Below are positions 37,801 to 46,682 of a stretch of 64,000 bases of DNA, piece after piece. Both the position numbers and the translations under genes were made by a program. Under the pieces are notes generated by a model. It was not told the DNA's origin and searched no databases. It worked only from the letters and a program-made list of their open reading frames with translations. Source of the stretch: Chitinophagaceae bacterium 26-R-25. GTDB lineage: Bacteria > Bacteroidota > Bacteroidia > Chitinophagales > Chitinophagaceae. Within the stretch, counting starts at the first letter, position 1; every line of letters starts with the position of its first letter. The stretch covers positions 868,001 to 932,000 of the forward strand of contig JARWSJ010000001.1 in the NCBI GenBank assembly GCA_029906195.1, given 5' to 3'.

Positions 37801-39663
37801 AACGGAAAGCTGGGGTTGGATGGTCCCACGAATTTCTCCAAGCAGGGCGGAAGTGCACAAAATTATCTATGCGACCTCGACGGTGACGGGAAACCTGAAA
37901 TGATAACAGCAACCGCTAATTACAATCATGTTTCAGTTTCAAAAAATACAAGTTTACCCGGCCACATTTCTTTTGATCCGGAGACGGTTTATCCTGCGCC
38001 AAATGGCTCAGAGCTTGTTACTGTGGGCGATGTCGATGGAGATGGCAAACCTGATATTGTGGTTGGTAATAAAAATGAAGATAGTCCCATACCGGCTTCA
38101 TTTTCGGTACTGAGAAATACAAGCACATTGAATCATCTTTCTTTCGCGCCAAGGATAGACATACCAACAGGGGCGCCGGTAGGAACAATGGCAATGAGCG
38201 ATGTTGATGGCGACGGAAAGCCTGATGTGGTGGTTACTTTCTTTCATAACTCAAACGATAGTATTGCTGTTTATCGAAATACCAGCGCACCCGGCGCTGT
38301 TTCTTTTGCGCCGAGAGTAGACTACCTGGCCGGGGCACAAACCACGAATGCCGTAATCGGAGATTTAAATAGCGATGGCAAAGCAGACATAGTTGTAACA
38401 AATCTGCAGTCAAATGATATAACGATTTTAAAAAATCAACTGGCTTCTCTCAAGCCTGTTATAACATCCTTTTCACCACAGTCCGGCAGTGTAAAAACGG
38501 AGGTCACCATTAAAGGCACCCGTTTTTCAAATGCCTCCGCCGTTTCTTTTGGCAACATTGCGGCTAGCTCCTTTACAGTGGTTTCAGATACAGTAATTAT
38601 TGCAGTAGTTGGCTCCGGCGCTACAGGTGATATTTCGGTAACAACCAATGAGGGTGTGGCCATAAAAGGAGGGTTTAAATATATTTCTTCTCCGGTAAGT
38701 CTTTATTCATTTTCTCCCACTAGCGGAACAAAGGGAACCCACGTGATCATTAAAGGGGCAAACCTTACTAATGCAATAGGCGTTACCTTCGGCGGTGTGG
38801 CTGCATCATCATTTAAAATAGTTGCAGACAGTGTAATAGACGCCGTTGTTGGCGTTGGTGCAAGCGGAAACTTAGAAATAAATACATCTGATTCGAAGGC
38901 TTCGCTCCAAGGGTTTACTTACTTAAAGCCTGCACCGGAAATATTTTCATTTTCTCCTGCAAGTGCAGCAACAGGAGATACCGTAAGAATCGTGGGCAGA
39001 GGGTTTGATTCAGCATCCGCTGTAAGTTTTGGAGACATTGCTGCTGCCTCGTTTAAAGTAATTTCAGATTCAGTTATAATAGCAATCGTTGGTCGTGGAG
39101 CCAGTGGAAATATTAATATCATAGTGTCGGGTGTTAAAATTTCGCGTCCGGGATTTGTATATATAGCTCCTAAACCGCAAATACTTTCATTCTCGCCAAC
39201 GAGCGCAACGCTGGGGGCAACCGTTACCATTAAGGGAAGCGGCTTTAGTAATGTTACCGCTGTAAGCTTTGGAGGAACAGATGCTTTCTCATTTGAAATA
39301 ATTTCTGATTCTGTGATAAAAGCTGTCGTTGCTTCGGGCGCTTCCGGTAAAGTTCAGGTATCTACCAGAACGGATACAACATCATTGGATGGCTTCATTT
39401 ACATTTCTCAACAGCCAAATGATGTGATCCAGGTTTATCCAAACCCATCGATAAATGGCTCTATAACGGTTAAGCATCCTTCGGTTTCCACGACTTCGCA
39501 AATCACCATTGTTGACATGAATGGAAGTATTGTTAAAACAGTTAAAGTAGACCCTAATACTGACACCACAAAAGTAGATGTGAGTTCTCTCATAAAAGGT
39601 ATTTACAGAGTGATTTGGAGCGATGGTCAGCAAAAAATAGGGCTGACGATATTAGTGCAATAA
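34861..39663 (+). CDS. Giant secreted IPT/TIG and FG-GAP (VCBS) repeat protein with type IX sorting domain
   Basis: A 1600-residue surface protein. After the signal peptide (ending SVFAQP, about residue 28) it is modular: two IPT/TIG domains (about 30-195), a seven-bladed-type run of FG-GAP repeats (about 215-575, with Ca-binding-like DLDGDGKLDLAV, DIDGDGLLDIIT, DLNNDGKADLIT), three IPT/TIG domains (about 580-810), a second FG-GAP run (about 835-1195), four IPT/TIG domains (about 1200-1525), and a C-terminal sorting domain (IQVYPNPSINGSITVKHP ending IGLTILVQ). The IPT units share FSPTSxxxGxxVTIKG and AVSFGxxxAxSF and are near-copies. The start at 34861 is chosen for the signal peptide. Likely an adhesin or surface binding protein; no enzyme domain is seen. 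Confidence 0.92.
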   Translation: MSPLSNFSKKLLVFVLFFFVKSVFAQPVISSFTPTAASYGTSVQIKGTAFSNATAVSFGGRSALSFKVISDTEIVAQVADGGSGNVVVSVSGISGAASGFIYIAPPVINSFAPAYGETGATVTITGNNFSSDPASNIVYFGGARAVVSTASGTSLKVIVPVGATHQPISVTTNNLTGFSNNIFDVTFPGGDTSFSANSFSTNIPAMAVGSLPRVCRVADLDGDGKLDLAVLTNGNDQVTVYKNVSAGGNISFNGDKVALTLNPSSTCLQIADIDGDGLLDIITFTSTTNNNVISIFRNRSSNGKLVFEKNIDVVAPLAYSVPSTLSITDLDGDGMNDFCFAGDKTFCAFRNTGSPGNIAFASMQQFPISLNSGDKCTIATDFDNDGKRDILMAQRSSNIGTSGTLTGFRNISTIGTIAFADQTLLYSWDEDPAAIAACDLNNDGKADLITANQLNYSFTLFKNTSTPGAFKINPSVHHSSGGSNPMSLDINDFDGDGMADLAVANSMDNTMLFFKNITRSDSIIFSGGRNYKTQGSPLCIASGDLSGDGRPDIIVVNRNDNTLSIYKNRVSAPVVKSFTPTTAGTGATVFIYGKNFTGTSSVKFGNIEATSFTVTGDTIIKAIVASGASGNVAVTNTNETGVKSGFVFSTLADVTSFDPVRGTTGTTVTIKGSNFSSATAVNFGKFKAASFTINSDTSITAVVGDIAPGISPVSVINATGKDSLVGFYTGVFITSFAPSSGPIGTTVTISGVNFSTTLSDNIVFFGGVRAQVLSATNTSLVVRVPANATYQPISVGVKGSVAYSASPFIVTFGKGGIPLTDSSFKRQTLANEGSILVNSYLSDLDGDGKLDLLLVNVAERRIAFRRNTSTVDSISFASATTIDVQPNPSGVCAGDLNGDGKPDLAITISAGGGSRLSIWTNTSTNGNISFQFEGIYRISWNDYEYPQNCAINELDGDGFPDIAVINQYETFTIYSANHIINGKLGLDGPTNFSKQGGSAQNYLCDLDGDGKPEMITATANYNHVSVSKNTSLPGHISFDPETVYPAPNGSELVTVGDVDGDGKPDIVVGNKNEDSPIPASFSVLRNTSTLNHLSFAPRIDIPTGAPVGTMAMSDVDGDGKPDVVVTFFHNSNDSIAVYRNTSAPGAVSFAPRVDYLAGAQTTNAVIGDLNSDGKADIVVTNLQSNDITILKNQLASLKPVITSFSPQSGSVKTEVTIKGTRFSNASAVSFGNIAASSFTVVSDTVIIAVVGSGATGDISVTTNEGVAIKGGFKYISSPVSLYSFSPTSGTKGTHVIIKGANLTNAIGVTFGGVAASSFKIVADSVIDAVVGVGASGNLEINTSDSKASLQGFTYLKPAPEIFSFSPASAATGDTVRIVGRGFDSASAVSFGDIAAASFKVISDSVIIAIVGRGASGNINIIVSGVKISRPGFVYIAPKPQILSFSPTSATLGATVTIKGSGFSNVTAVSFGGTDAFSFEIISDSVIKAVVASGASGKVQVSTRTDTTSLDGFIYISQQPNDVIQVYPNPSINGSITVKHPSVSTTSQITIVDMNGSIVKTVKVDPNTDTTKVDVSSLIKGIYRVIWSDGQQKIGLTILVQ

Positions 39664-39752
39664 CGGCAAGTTGAAAATCTGTAGTTTGTTTTTTGAAGCA
39701 AGTTGGCCTTGTTGCTAAATTTCGACTATTGATTAACGTTATATCGTAGATT

Positions 39753-40475
39753 TTACCATGGCATTTCGCCGTCTTCATTGAAGAATTTTCCTGTCGCACC
39801 ATCTGAGTTAATGGTTGCATACTTTACAATAGCCCGTGCTCCATGTTCGACTGGCTTTACTCCCATGTAATTATTGAACGCTGTTTTTGTAAAGCCGGGG
39901 CAAACACAATTCACTTTGAAATTTGTGTCTTTAAGTTCTTTAGCCAACATAACAGTGTAGGCATTTAATGCTGACTTCGAAGCCCCGTAAGCTGAGGGAT
40001 TATAGGCGTAATATTCCCAGGTGGGGTCTTGATGTTTGGTAATAGAAGAAAGTTCCGTAGTTACATTTACAATTCGTGGTTCCTTTGATTTTTTTAGTAA
40101 ATCAATAAATTCTTGTATAACCTGAATCGGAGCAAAGAAATTAGTTTCAAAAACTGTTTTTACTTTCTCGATAGGAACTGTAAGAGGTTGTTGTGGAAAG
40201 CCGCCACTAATGCCGGCATTGTTTATTAAAACATCTAACTGTGGTGTTTTGCTTTCTACTGTTTGCCGCGCTGCTTTGATGGATGCAATGTTCGTTACAT
40301 CTAATTCAATGCAATCTACATTTGACAAACCCAATGCCTTAAGTGCTGTCACGGCCTCAAGCCCTTTTGTTTTTTCCCGGCTGCCCATGTAAACAAAATA
40401 TCCGAGTGCTGCTAATTGTTTTGCGGTTTCAAAACCGATCCCTCTGTTTGCTCCGGTTATAAATGCTGATTTCAT
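39753..40475 (-). CDS. Short-chain dehydrogenase/reductase (SDR)
   Basis: A 240-residue classical SDR, NAD(P)-dependent. The cofactor motif is TGANRGIG at residues 8-15, with SREKT after beta-2 suggesting NADP preference. NNAG appears in LINNAGISGG, and the catalytic YGASK (YxxxK) follows a Ser in TTELSS. The active-site set is complete. It lies 64 nt downstream of an AraC regulator on the same strand, a common pairing for inducible detoxification or catabolic reductases. The substrate is unknown. Confidence 0.92.
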   Translation of the reverse strand: MKSAFITGANRGIGFETAKQLAALGYFVYMGSREKTKGLEAVTALKALGLSNVDCIELDVTNIASIKAARQTVESKTPQLDVLINNAGISGGFPQQPLTVPIEKVKTVFETNFFAPIQVIQEFIDLLKKSKEPRIVNVTTELSSITKHQDPTWEYYAYNPSAYGASKSALNAYTVMLAKELKDTNFKVNCVCPGFTKTAFNNYMGVKPVEHGARAIVKYATINSDGATGKFFNEDGEMPW

Positions 40476-40539
40476 TCTTTAATAAATTACTTACCGCAAA
40501 AATCGGTGGAGCAAATTGAAATGGGATGGACAATTCATT

Positions 40540-41421
40540 TTAGTTGCCTGACAAATCCTGAATGTCAGCTAAATAATTACTGATACTTTTCCCCGTGGTC
40601 TTTTTGAAAAGCCGTGAAAAATAATCGGGGTCGTTAAAGCCAAGTTCATAGGCTAGTTCTTTAACAGAAGATTTTGAATAGTGCAGTTTTCGTTGTGCTT
40701 CCAACATTAAACGGTTCGTGATAAATTCTTTTGGTGAAACACCTGAAAACTCTTTTACAATGTTGTAAAGGTGGTTAGTCGTTATGGTCAAATTGTCGGC
40801 AATGGTATTTATTGAAAGTTGTTCTGTGAGATGGGTTTCAACTGCAATTTTAAAATCAATGTATTTAGAAAGTCGGTCAGGCAGCAAGTTTTCTTTCACC
40901 ACATTTTTAAAATAGGCAGTGTTTATCTCTGTCATTATAGAATTAAGATGAGCCAAAATAATATCTCCATCTTCTTCATTTCCATCTGCATTTAGAATGT
41001 TGTTCAAAATTTCAAAAAGCATTTTCGTTCGCTGCCTTGAAGCGTCGTCAAACGAAACGATTTGCGAGTTTAGCGGATTGAGTAAAAAAGAAAATTGTTT
41101 AGGAAGCAATGACAAACAGTTTTGGTCAAAGCTCATTTTAAAACATTTAAGATTATCCTTAACTTTTTCCGGTGCTGTATGGATTTGGTTTGGCAGAATG
41201 AAAAACAACTGTCCACTGGTGATGGTCAAGTCTTTCAAATCAACTTTATGGGTAAGTGAACCGCTTTCAACAAACACAAAAAAATAGTTGGCTTTGCGGT
41301 GAGGTTGGGTAAGCATTTTCATTACATCAGCAGGTAAATTAGTATTAGCGTTAGTGCTTACTCTAATGGCAATTTTGCTGTGTAATTTTATTTGCTGAAT
41401 CAGTCCTTTTGTTTCCTGCAT
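40540..41421 (-). CDS. AraC-family transcriptional regulator
   Basis: A 293-residue regulator: an N-terminal cupin-like sensing domain (about 15-170, with GQLFFILPNQIHTAPEKV) and two C-terminal helix-turn-helix motifs (about 195-290, NTIADNLTITTNHLYNIVKE and VKELAYELGFNDPDYFSRLFKKTTGKSISNY, the AraC signature). It probably controls itself and the SDR gene 64 nt downstream. The ligand is unknown. Confidence 0.93.
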   Translation of the reverse strand: MQETKGLIQQIKLHSKIAIRVSTNANTNLPADVMKMLTQPHRKANYFFVFVESGSLTHKVDLKDLTITSGQLFFILPNQIHTAPEKVKDNLKCFKMSFDQNCLSLLPKQFSFLLNPLNSQIVSFDDASRQRTKMLFEILNNILNADGNEEDGDIILAHLNSIMTEINTAYFKNVVKENLLPDRLSKYIDFKIAVETHLTEQLSINTIADNLTITTNHLYNIVKEFSGVSPKEFITNRLMLEAQRKLHYSKSSVKELAYELGFNDPDYFSRLFKKTTGKSISNYLADIQDLSGN

Positions 41422-41723
41422 TTTATTCGTTTCTACATATTTATGGACGTTTCCAGTAAGCTAAGGCGAAACGTATTCACTCTATGTAAATTTAAGTAAT
41501 AAATAGTTTCTTATGTTTGGATTTAAACTTGAACGTAATATTTCTTTTTTAGAAAACAGACTGTCGAAAAAAAATAACAGATCAATGTCATTGATTAGGG
41601 GAGTAATAAAAAAACATTGTTTTCTTCGGCTAATGATTGACGTGATGTTATTTTCCAACCTGTTAGTTCGCACAGACTAGATTTGATTTCGTAAATATTG
41701 ATTAGTACAAAGAGTGGTTAAAT

Positions 41724-41759
41724 AAAAAAGCTGATAATTTGTTAATTATCAGCTTTTTT
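41724..41759. terminator. Bidirectional intrinsic terminator
   Basis: A perfect 16-bp stem (AAAAAAGCTGATAATT / AATTATCAGCTTTTTT) with a TGTT loop gives T-runs in both directions. It is 113 nt downstream of the formate dehydrogenase stop on the minus strand, and next to a tRNA-Leu 3'-end relic. Confidence 0.9.
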
Positions 41760-41765
41760 ATAAAA

Positions 41766-41793
41766 GTGCCCAGGAGTGGAGTTTTCTCGAACC
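41766..41793 (-). pseudogene. Relic of tRNA-Leu 3' end (degenerate, possible att scar)
   Basis: GTGCCCAGGAGTGGA followed by TCGAACC matches the acceptor and T-arm of the intact tRNA-Leu(CAG) at 48880, with one substitution and a short insertion. It directly adjoins a terminator hairpin, as the real tRNA does. Confidence 0.6.
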
Positions 41794-41872
41794 GTTTTAT
41801 GAAGGATTTGAGAACTTTGGCTGCAATACAATTAAGTTGTTTTATTATTTGTAAGCTTAATATTATAATATT

Positions 41873-43033
41873 TTAGTCTAGTTTGTAAGAGCTTGCTCCT
41901 GTACCTGCAAGGTTGCCACCGTCAACTATCAAGTATTCTTTTCTGATAGATTTTCCTTCAAAGAAGCATTGCAAAATCTCTAATGTTCCCGCGGCATAAC
42001 GAGCCTGACCCGACAACGATGTCCCCGAAATGTGCGGCACCATTGCATTGTTTGGCATAGTACGCCAAGGGTGATCAACCGGTGCCGGTTGCGGAAACCA
42101 TACATCGCCGCCATAACCAGCAAGCTGTCCTGATTCCAAAGCACGGGCAATCGCATCACGGTCGCACAATGCACCCCGTGCAGTATTGATCAGATATGCC
42201 CCGCGTTTGAACTTCGACAAAAACTCTTCATTTATGAATCCTTGTGTAGAAGGATAAAGCGGTGTTTGTACGTTGACAACATCACAAACATTAACCAATG
42301 ATTCGGGCGAACTGTGGTACTTTACATTGAGTTCTTTTTCGACATCTCCGGAAAGGCGGTGAGGGTCGTAATAGTGAAGCTTTACGTCAAACGGTTTCAT
42401 ACGTTTGAGAACGGCCACACCGATACGTCCTGCACCCAACGTGCCAAATTCCATTCCTTCAATGTCATAGCTGCGGGATACACAATCCGCAATGTTCCAG
42501 CCGCCCAAAGTGGCAATAGTGTGAGAAGGCGCAAAGTTACGAACAAGTGCCAAAGCTGTAAGCACCACGTGTTCCGATACGCTTATAGAGTTGGAAAATG
42601 TAACTTCAGCAACGGTAATGCCTCGTTCTGCTGCTGCTTTCAAATCAACGTGATCAGAGCCAATACCGGCAGTCAATGCCAGCTTGAGTTTTTCAGCTTT
42701 TGCGATGCGCTCCGCAGTAAGATAGGCGGGCCAAAACGGCTGCGAAATCACCACATCGGCATCGGGCAAATGGCGGTCAAATACCGAGTCCGCACCCTCT
42801 TTGTCACTGGTAACAATTAATTCATGACCATTTGCTTCCAGATAAGTACGCAAACCTAAACCGCCGGATACACATCCCAATAACTCACCAGGCGTAAAGC
42901 CAAACTCTCCAACCGGAGTAGGGGTAGTTTGTCCGTTAGGATATACTTGAATTTCAGGTATGCTTTTACGGGCATATTTGGGAGGATAACCTGTTACAGG
43001 ATCAGGATACAGTACGCAAAGAATTTTTGCCAT
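41873..43033 (-). CDS. NAD-dependent formate dehydrogenase
   Basis: A 386-residue D-2-hydroxyacid-dehydrogenase-fold enzyme that oxidises formate to CO2 with NAD. It aligns closely by eye with the Pseudomonas sp. 101 enzyme: MAKILCVLYPDPVTGYP, ISQPFWPAYLTAERIAKA, GSDHVDL and HPWRTMPNNAMVPHISGT. With an offset of two, catalytic residues are all present: Asn148, Arg286 (in NTARG), Gln315 and His334. The Rossmann motif is GAGRIG (200-205), and Asp223 after beta-2 indicates NAD rather than NADP. No molybdenum or electron-transfer subunits are nearby, so it would supply NADH or detoxify formate. It lies between tRNA-Leu 3'-end relics and near an IS3 fragment, consistent with acquisition by transfer. 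Confidence 0.96.
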   Translation of the reverse strand: MAKILCVLYPDPVTGYPPKYARKSIPEIQVYPNGQTTPTPVGEFGFTPGELLGCVSGGLGLRTYLEANGHELIVTSDKEGADSVFDRHLPDADVVISQPFWPAYLTAERIAKAEKLKLALTAGIGSDHVDLKAAAERGITVAEVTFSNSISVSEHVVLTALALVRNFAPSHTIATLGGWNIADCVSRSYDIEGMEFGTLGAGRIGVAVLKRMKPFDVKLHYYDPHRLSGDVEKELNVKYHSSPESLVNVCDVVNVQTPLYPSTQGFINEEFLSKFKRGAYLINTARGALCDRDAIARALESGQLAGYGGDVWFPQPAPVDHPWRTMPNNAMVPHISGTSLSGQARYAAGTLEILQCFFEGKSIRKEYLIVDGGNLAGTGASSYKLD

Positions 43034-43489
43034 AATGTTTTAATTTTAAAGTTGTTATTAAAATTGATTCACATTTTCTTTTTTGTAGCTAATTTTTTCT
43101 TTTGATGTCTGAACGTTTTGTTTCATGCGGGTGCTGTTTTATTGTTCTACCTCAGCGATTTATAAACCGAGGATATCGAAAACGAAGCAGTGACATTGCC
43201 TTGCTCGATTGCATAAAGTCAATCTCTCCTTTCAAAAATGAATTGTCCACCCCTAAAAAGATTCTTTTGAAGTTATTCTTGGAATTTAAACTTCTACCAT
43301 ACCATGCAGATTTTGTCTACAATAAAAAACACGTGATTGTAAACAAACAAATGCAACGTTTGTTTCGACAATTGCGCCCTCGCCGCGCCGCAAACTGCCC
43401 CCTAAAAACCGATCTTAAAATCGCCTTACAAGGTCTTACAAGACGCGATCATAAAAATGACCCAAAGAACCATTGTTGTGTGGGATAAA
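43034..43489. other. Intergenic region upstream of formate dehydrogenase
   Basis: About 456 bp. The first 70 bp are AT rich and should contain the formate dehydrogenase promoter on the minus strand. The rest includes degraded sequence continuous with the IS3 remnant; I find no supported gene. Confidence 0.4.
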
Positions 43490-43712
43490 ATGGCACCATT
43501 TATAAAAGATGCTTTTAGGAATGCCCAAATCTTTTAATGTCAATTTATACCGATGTCTGAACGAGCAACAATAGCGATTGCCGTGGTGGCCTCTCTGGAG
43601 GTGTCGCCAGTAGCCTTTTTTACCTGGTTCCAGGAACTGCTTGTTCCAATTGTAAAACTAGGTTGATGAATGCCATATTTTCTGCAGATCTCTTTATCAC
43701 ATGCAGGCGCTT
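43490..43712 (-). pseudogene. Remnant of an IS3-family transposase (OrfA end and OrfB start)
   Basis: Read on the minus strand across at least three frameshifts, this gives a helix-turn-helix ICRKYGIHQPSF, then YNWNKQFLE, then GDTSREATT, the usual OrfA order, and then LTLKDLGIPKSIFYKW, the usual start of OrfB in the same IS group. Each step needs a one- or two-base correction, so the element is long dead. No terminal inverted repeats were located. Its presence next to the channel gene marks this as an insertion-prone stretch. Confidence 0.6.
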
Positions 43713-43792
43713 CATTTACTTAAACAAACAATTTTCGTTGCTTATTGTTATATCACTGCTAGCACGCTTAATTAATCATTAATAACTTTGTT

Positions 43793-44464
43793 TTGAAGGC
43801 ATTGGGTAAAAAGATCAAGCTGCTTTGGACAAATGAAGTAGGTCTTACGATTTTGCTTTGCATTCTGTTTATACAGATCTTCATCGTTATCCCATTAGGA
43901 CAAAAAACGATTTTTGGCAAGGTGATTTTCAGTGTTTTTTATTTTTGTTTGCTTGCCACAGGTATATTGATTTTTTTTAAAAACTACCTTTTGAAAGTAT
44001 TCGGAGCTGCCCTATTGGTATTGTTTATTCTCGGAGCAATATTTAGCTCTCCGACTCTCACAGTGACTAACGACACTCTTTTGATATTGTATAGCATGAT
44101 GCTTAGTTGGGTGGTGCTGCTTCGTACATTCAGTGCTGGAGCAGTTACCATACATCGGGTATTTGGAGCAGTTGTTGTATATCTTCTCATCGGATTCATT
44201 TTTGCATTAATGTACGAGACTGTCTATTTCGTTGACGATGATACGGCCTTTAAAGGATTAAGTTTAGCGGAGAGAAAAGAATTCATGTACTTTAGTCTGA
44301 CAACTTTAACAACTGTCGGTTACGGAGATATTATCCCTTTACTACCCTTCAGCAGATCTCTCGCAAATATGGAAGCATTGATTGGACAGCTGTATCCTGC
44401 TATTTTGATAGCCAGACTTGTCTCGATGGAAATTGATGCTCCGCAAGAAAGAAAAAAAAAATAA
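43793..44464 (+). CDS. Two-pore-helix type potassium channel protein
   Basis: A 223-residue inner-membrane protein with about six hydrophobic segments and an ion-channel pore near the C-terminus. The K+ selectivity filter is T174-V-G-Y-G-D179, preceded by the pore helix (FMYFSLTTLT) and followed by a last helix (LIGQLYPAILIARLVSME). It ends in a basic ERKKK tail, with no RCK/TrkA ligand domain. The start is a TTG; no ATG occurs before residue 102, so a non-ATG start is required. The next gene is a SulP transporter 180 nt away. It conducts K+ down its gradient; the gating signal is unknown. Confidence 0.85.
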   Translation: MKALGKKIKLLWTNEVGLTILLCILFIQIFIVIPLGQKTIFGKVIFSVFYFCLLATGILIFFKNYLLKVFGAALLVLFILGAIFSSPTLTVTNDTLLILYSMMLSWVVLLRTFSAGAVTIHRVFGAVVVYLLIGFIFALMYETVYFVDDDTAFKGLSLAERKEFMYFSLTTLTTVGYGDIIPLLPFSRSLANMEALIGQLYPAILIARLVSMEIDAPQERKKK

Positions 44465-44647
44465 ATACATCTCATTTCATAGGCGGTGATTTTATTGTGG
44501 ATAGAGGTCCGTATGGTTCCAATAAAATGAGATTATCACAAGGCTTTGTAGGGTTTGTTATTATCTTGGTCGTTGATGGCCACAGAAATGATATCGACAT
44601 GTTCTGCAACAAAGCAAGACGAGTTTAGCCGGCATGCCAAATGACTG

Positions 44648-46417
44648 ATGGGAAAATTAAAGTGGTTATTTAAAGTTGACACACTCATGCACATTGGTTC
44701 ATCATATCTGAAAACGAGAATAAAAACAGCTTTTAATAGGCAAAACATTCTTTTGTCTATACCTATCACGCAGTGGTTACCAAACTATCAACGGATCTTT
44801 TTTAAATGGGACTTAGTAGCAGGAATTACACTTGCGTCATTTGTGCTACCTGAATCAATGGCATATGCAACACTAGCCGGAGTACCCACTTACTTTGGAA
44901 TCTATTGCTGTCTTGTGGGCGGATTTTTTTTTGCACTCTTTACTACCTCTCGTCATGTTGCTGTAGGTCCAACGTCAGCAATGTCATTGATGATAGGCTC
45001 AACACTCGCAGTGCTTTCAAAGGGGGATCCCCAAAGGTGGTCAGCAATTGCAGAGCTGACAGCATTTGCTGTGGCTTGCATTTGCTTTGTTGCTTTTATT
45101 TTTAAATTAAGTTCTCTTGTAAATTTTATAAGCGATAATATCCTGCTGGGATTTAAAGCAGGTGCAGCTCTCTCTATTATTTCAACGCAATTGCCGAAGC
45201 TCTTTGGTGTGGAAGGCGGAGAAGGCAACTTTTTTGAGCGGGTAGCGATATTGTTTCAGCATTTACCACAAACAAATTACGTTGTTCTTGGTTTCGGCAT
45301 GGTAGCATTGTTGTTGCTGATCGCAGGAAATATGATTTTACCAGGCAAGCCCGTATCATTGTTTGTGGTGGTTGCCTCTATTATCGTTATTTCCGTTACA
45401 CAACTGTCATCGTTGGGTATCCATGTAACAGGTGAAATACCCAAAGGCCTGCCTTCAATTGGAAAACCCTCACTAAGATTTCGTGACATTGATGGCATTT
45501 TTGGTCTGGCATTTGCATGTTTTCTCATGGGTTATATAGAGACTATCTCTGCTGCGCGAACATTGGCACTAAAAAATGATTACACAATCAATCCACGACA
45601 AGAACTGCTTTCGCTAGGATTTGCAAATTTCGTAGCTGCCTTTTCCAGTGCTTATGTTGTTTCAGGCGGTTTATCACAATCAACGGTAAATGAAAAGTCA
45701 GGTGCGAAAACACCTTTGTCGATCATTATTTGTTCTATTACGCTTGCAGTAATATTGCTTTGTTTAACGGAATGGTTAAAATATTTGCCGGAAGTGCTGC
45801 TTGCGGTAATTGTATTGCATGCAGTATCCGGCTTAATACAGGTAAAAGAAATGAAACGCGTTTATCAACTGGACAGAATCGAGTTTTTTGTATTGATGTT
45901 TGCGTTTGCTGGTGTACTCGTGTTTGGAATTTTAAAGGGAGTGATGCTTTCCGTAATTGTTTCTTTGATTTTATTAATCAGACGGACAGCCCATCCGAAT
46001 GTTGCTGAACTTGGACGAGTAACAAATACCGACCAGTATTCCGATATTAAGCGCCATCCGGACAATATTACATACAGTGGCATCCTCATTTTACGAATAG
46101 AATCGTCCATTCTTTACTTCAATGCAATGGACGTTCTGGAGAAAATTTCAAAACACATGGAGGCACACAATGCCGATCTCAAATTAGTGATCCTTGATTT
46201 GTCCTCGGCTCCTTATGTTGATGTTGCAGGTTCAAAAATGTTATTGCAGTTGTCAAACCAGTTGTTCAAAAAAGAAATTGATCTAAAAATAGTTGAAGCG
46301 TTATCAAATGTGAGAGACCTTTTGCGCAAGCAGGAAATGGAAGTCATTATCGGTCATATAAGTAGACGTTTTTTGGTGAATGATGTTGTTCAGGAATTTA
46401 TTAATAAACGCAACTAA
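44648..46417 (+). CDS. SulP-family anion transporter with STAS domain
   Basis: A 589-residue inner-membrane transporter. The transmembrane domain (about 45-450) starts WDLVAGITLASFVLPESMAYATLAGVP and GPTSAMSLMIG, both family hallmarks, and contains about 12-14 helices. The cytoplasmic STAS domain (about 475-589) has LRIESSILYFNAMDVLEKI and LDLSSAPYVDVAGSKML. SulP proteins move sulfate, bicarbonate or other anions with Na+ or H+; the substrate here is not decided. The start ATG at 44648 gives an N-terminal tail of about 40 residues before the first helix. Confidence 0.92.
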   Translation: MGKLKWLFKVDTLMHIGSSYLKTRIKTAFNRQNILLSIPITQWLPNYQRIFFKWDLVAGITLASFVLPESMAYATLAGVPTYFGIYCCLVGGFFFALFTTSRHVAVGPTSAMSLMIGSTLAVLSKGDPQRWSAIAELTAFAVACICFVAFIFKLSSLVNFISDNILLGFKAGAALSIISTQLPKLFGVEGGEGNFFERVAILFQHLPQTNYVVLGFGMVALLLLIAGNMILPGKPVSLFVVVASIIVISVTQLSSLGIHVTGEIPKGLPSIGKPSLRFRDIDGIFGLAFACFLMGYIETISAARTLALKNDYTINPRQELLSLGFANFVAAFSSAYVVSGGLSQSTVNEKSGAKTPLSIIICSITLAVILLCLTEWLKYLPEVLLAVIVLHAVSGLIQVKEMKRVYQLDRIEFFVLMFAFAGVLVFGILKGVMLSVIVSLILLIRRTAHPNVAELGRVTNTDQYSDIKRHPDNITYSGILILRIESSILYFNAMDVLEKISKHMEAHNADLKLVILDLSSAPYVDVAGSKMLLQLSNQLFKKEIDLKIVEALSNVRDLLRKQEMEVIIGHISRRFLVNDVVQEFINKRN

Positions 46418-46682
46418 CAATTGCTCGAATAGAGGTGTTCCGGCAAGCCAGGCTAACAAATTTCCGGTATTTTACCAAAGCGAGTTTGATGCCTTTTGAG
46501 ATGCAGCGCAGCTGATCGGCAGTAACGTCTTACTCGGGAAGTGTTTTCCGTTGTTAAATACCGTGATTTGCTTTGAATGTGCTGGTTCCGTGTTGGAATC
46601 GGACCAGCGAAAGCGTGTGTCATTTGTGTTTCGTAATGAGTGAAAAAAAAGCGTAGAAAAGAGGACCAACGACATTGATGAC

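Larger units (their letters stand above)
41422..41872. other. Intergenic region with terminator and tRNA-Leu 3'-end relic
   Basis: A 451-bp gap between the formate dehydrogenase stop and the AraC start. It holds the hairpin at 41724-41759 and the tRNA-like relic at 41766-41793. The rest (41422-41720) is AT rich with no supported gene. Confidence 0.6.

Noticed and set aside
41482-41673. A 63-codon open frame on the minus strand
   Set aside because: Very AT-rich with runs of Phe/Ile/Lys/Asn typical of chance translation; no motif.
43102-43488. A 128-codon open frame on the plus strand
   Set aside because: Basic, low-quality composition, no recognisable motif, and it runs antisense towards the IS3 remnant; no ribosome-binding site or partner gene supports it.
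43782-43789. TAACTTTG as a promoter of the potassium channel gene
   Set aside because: It matches TAnnTTTG but lies only 3 nt before the start codon, which would force a leaderless transcript; probably chance.
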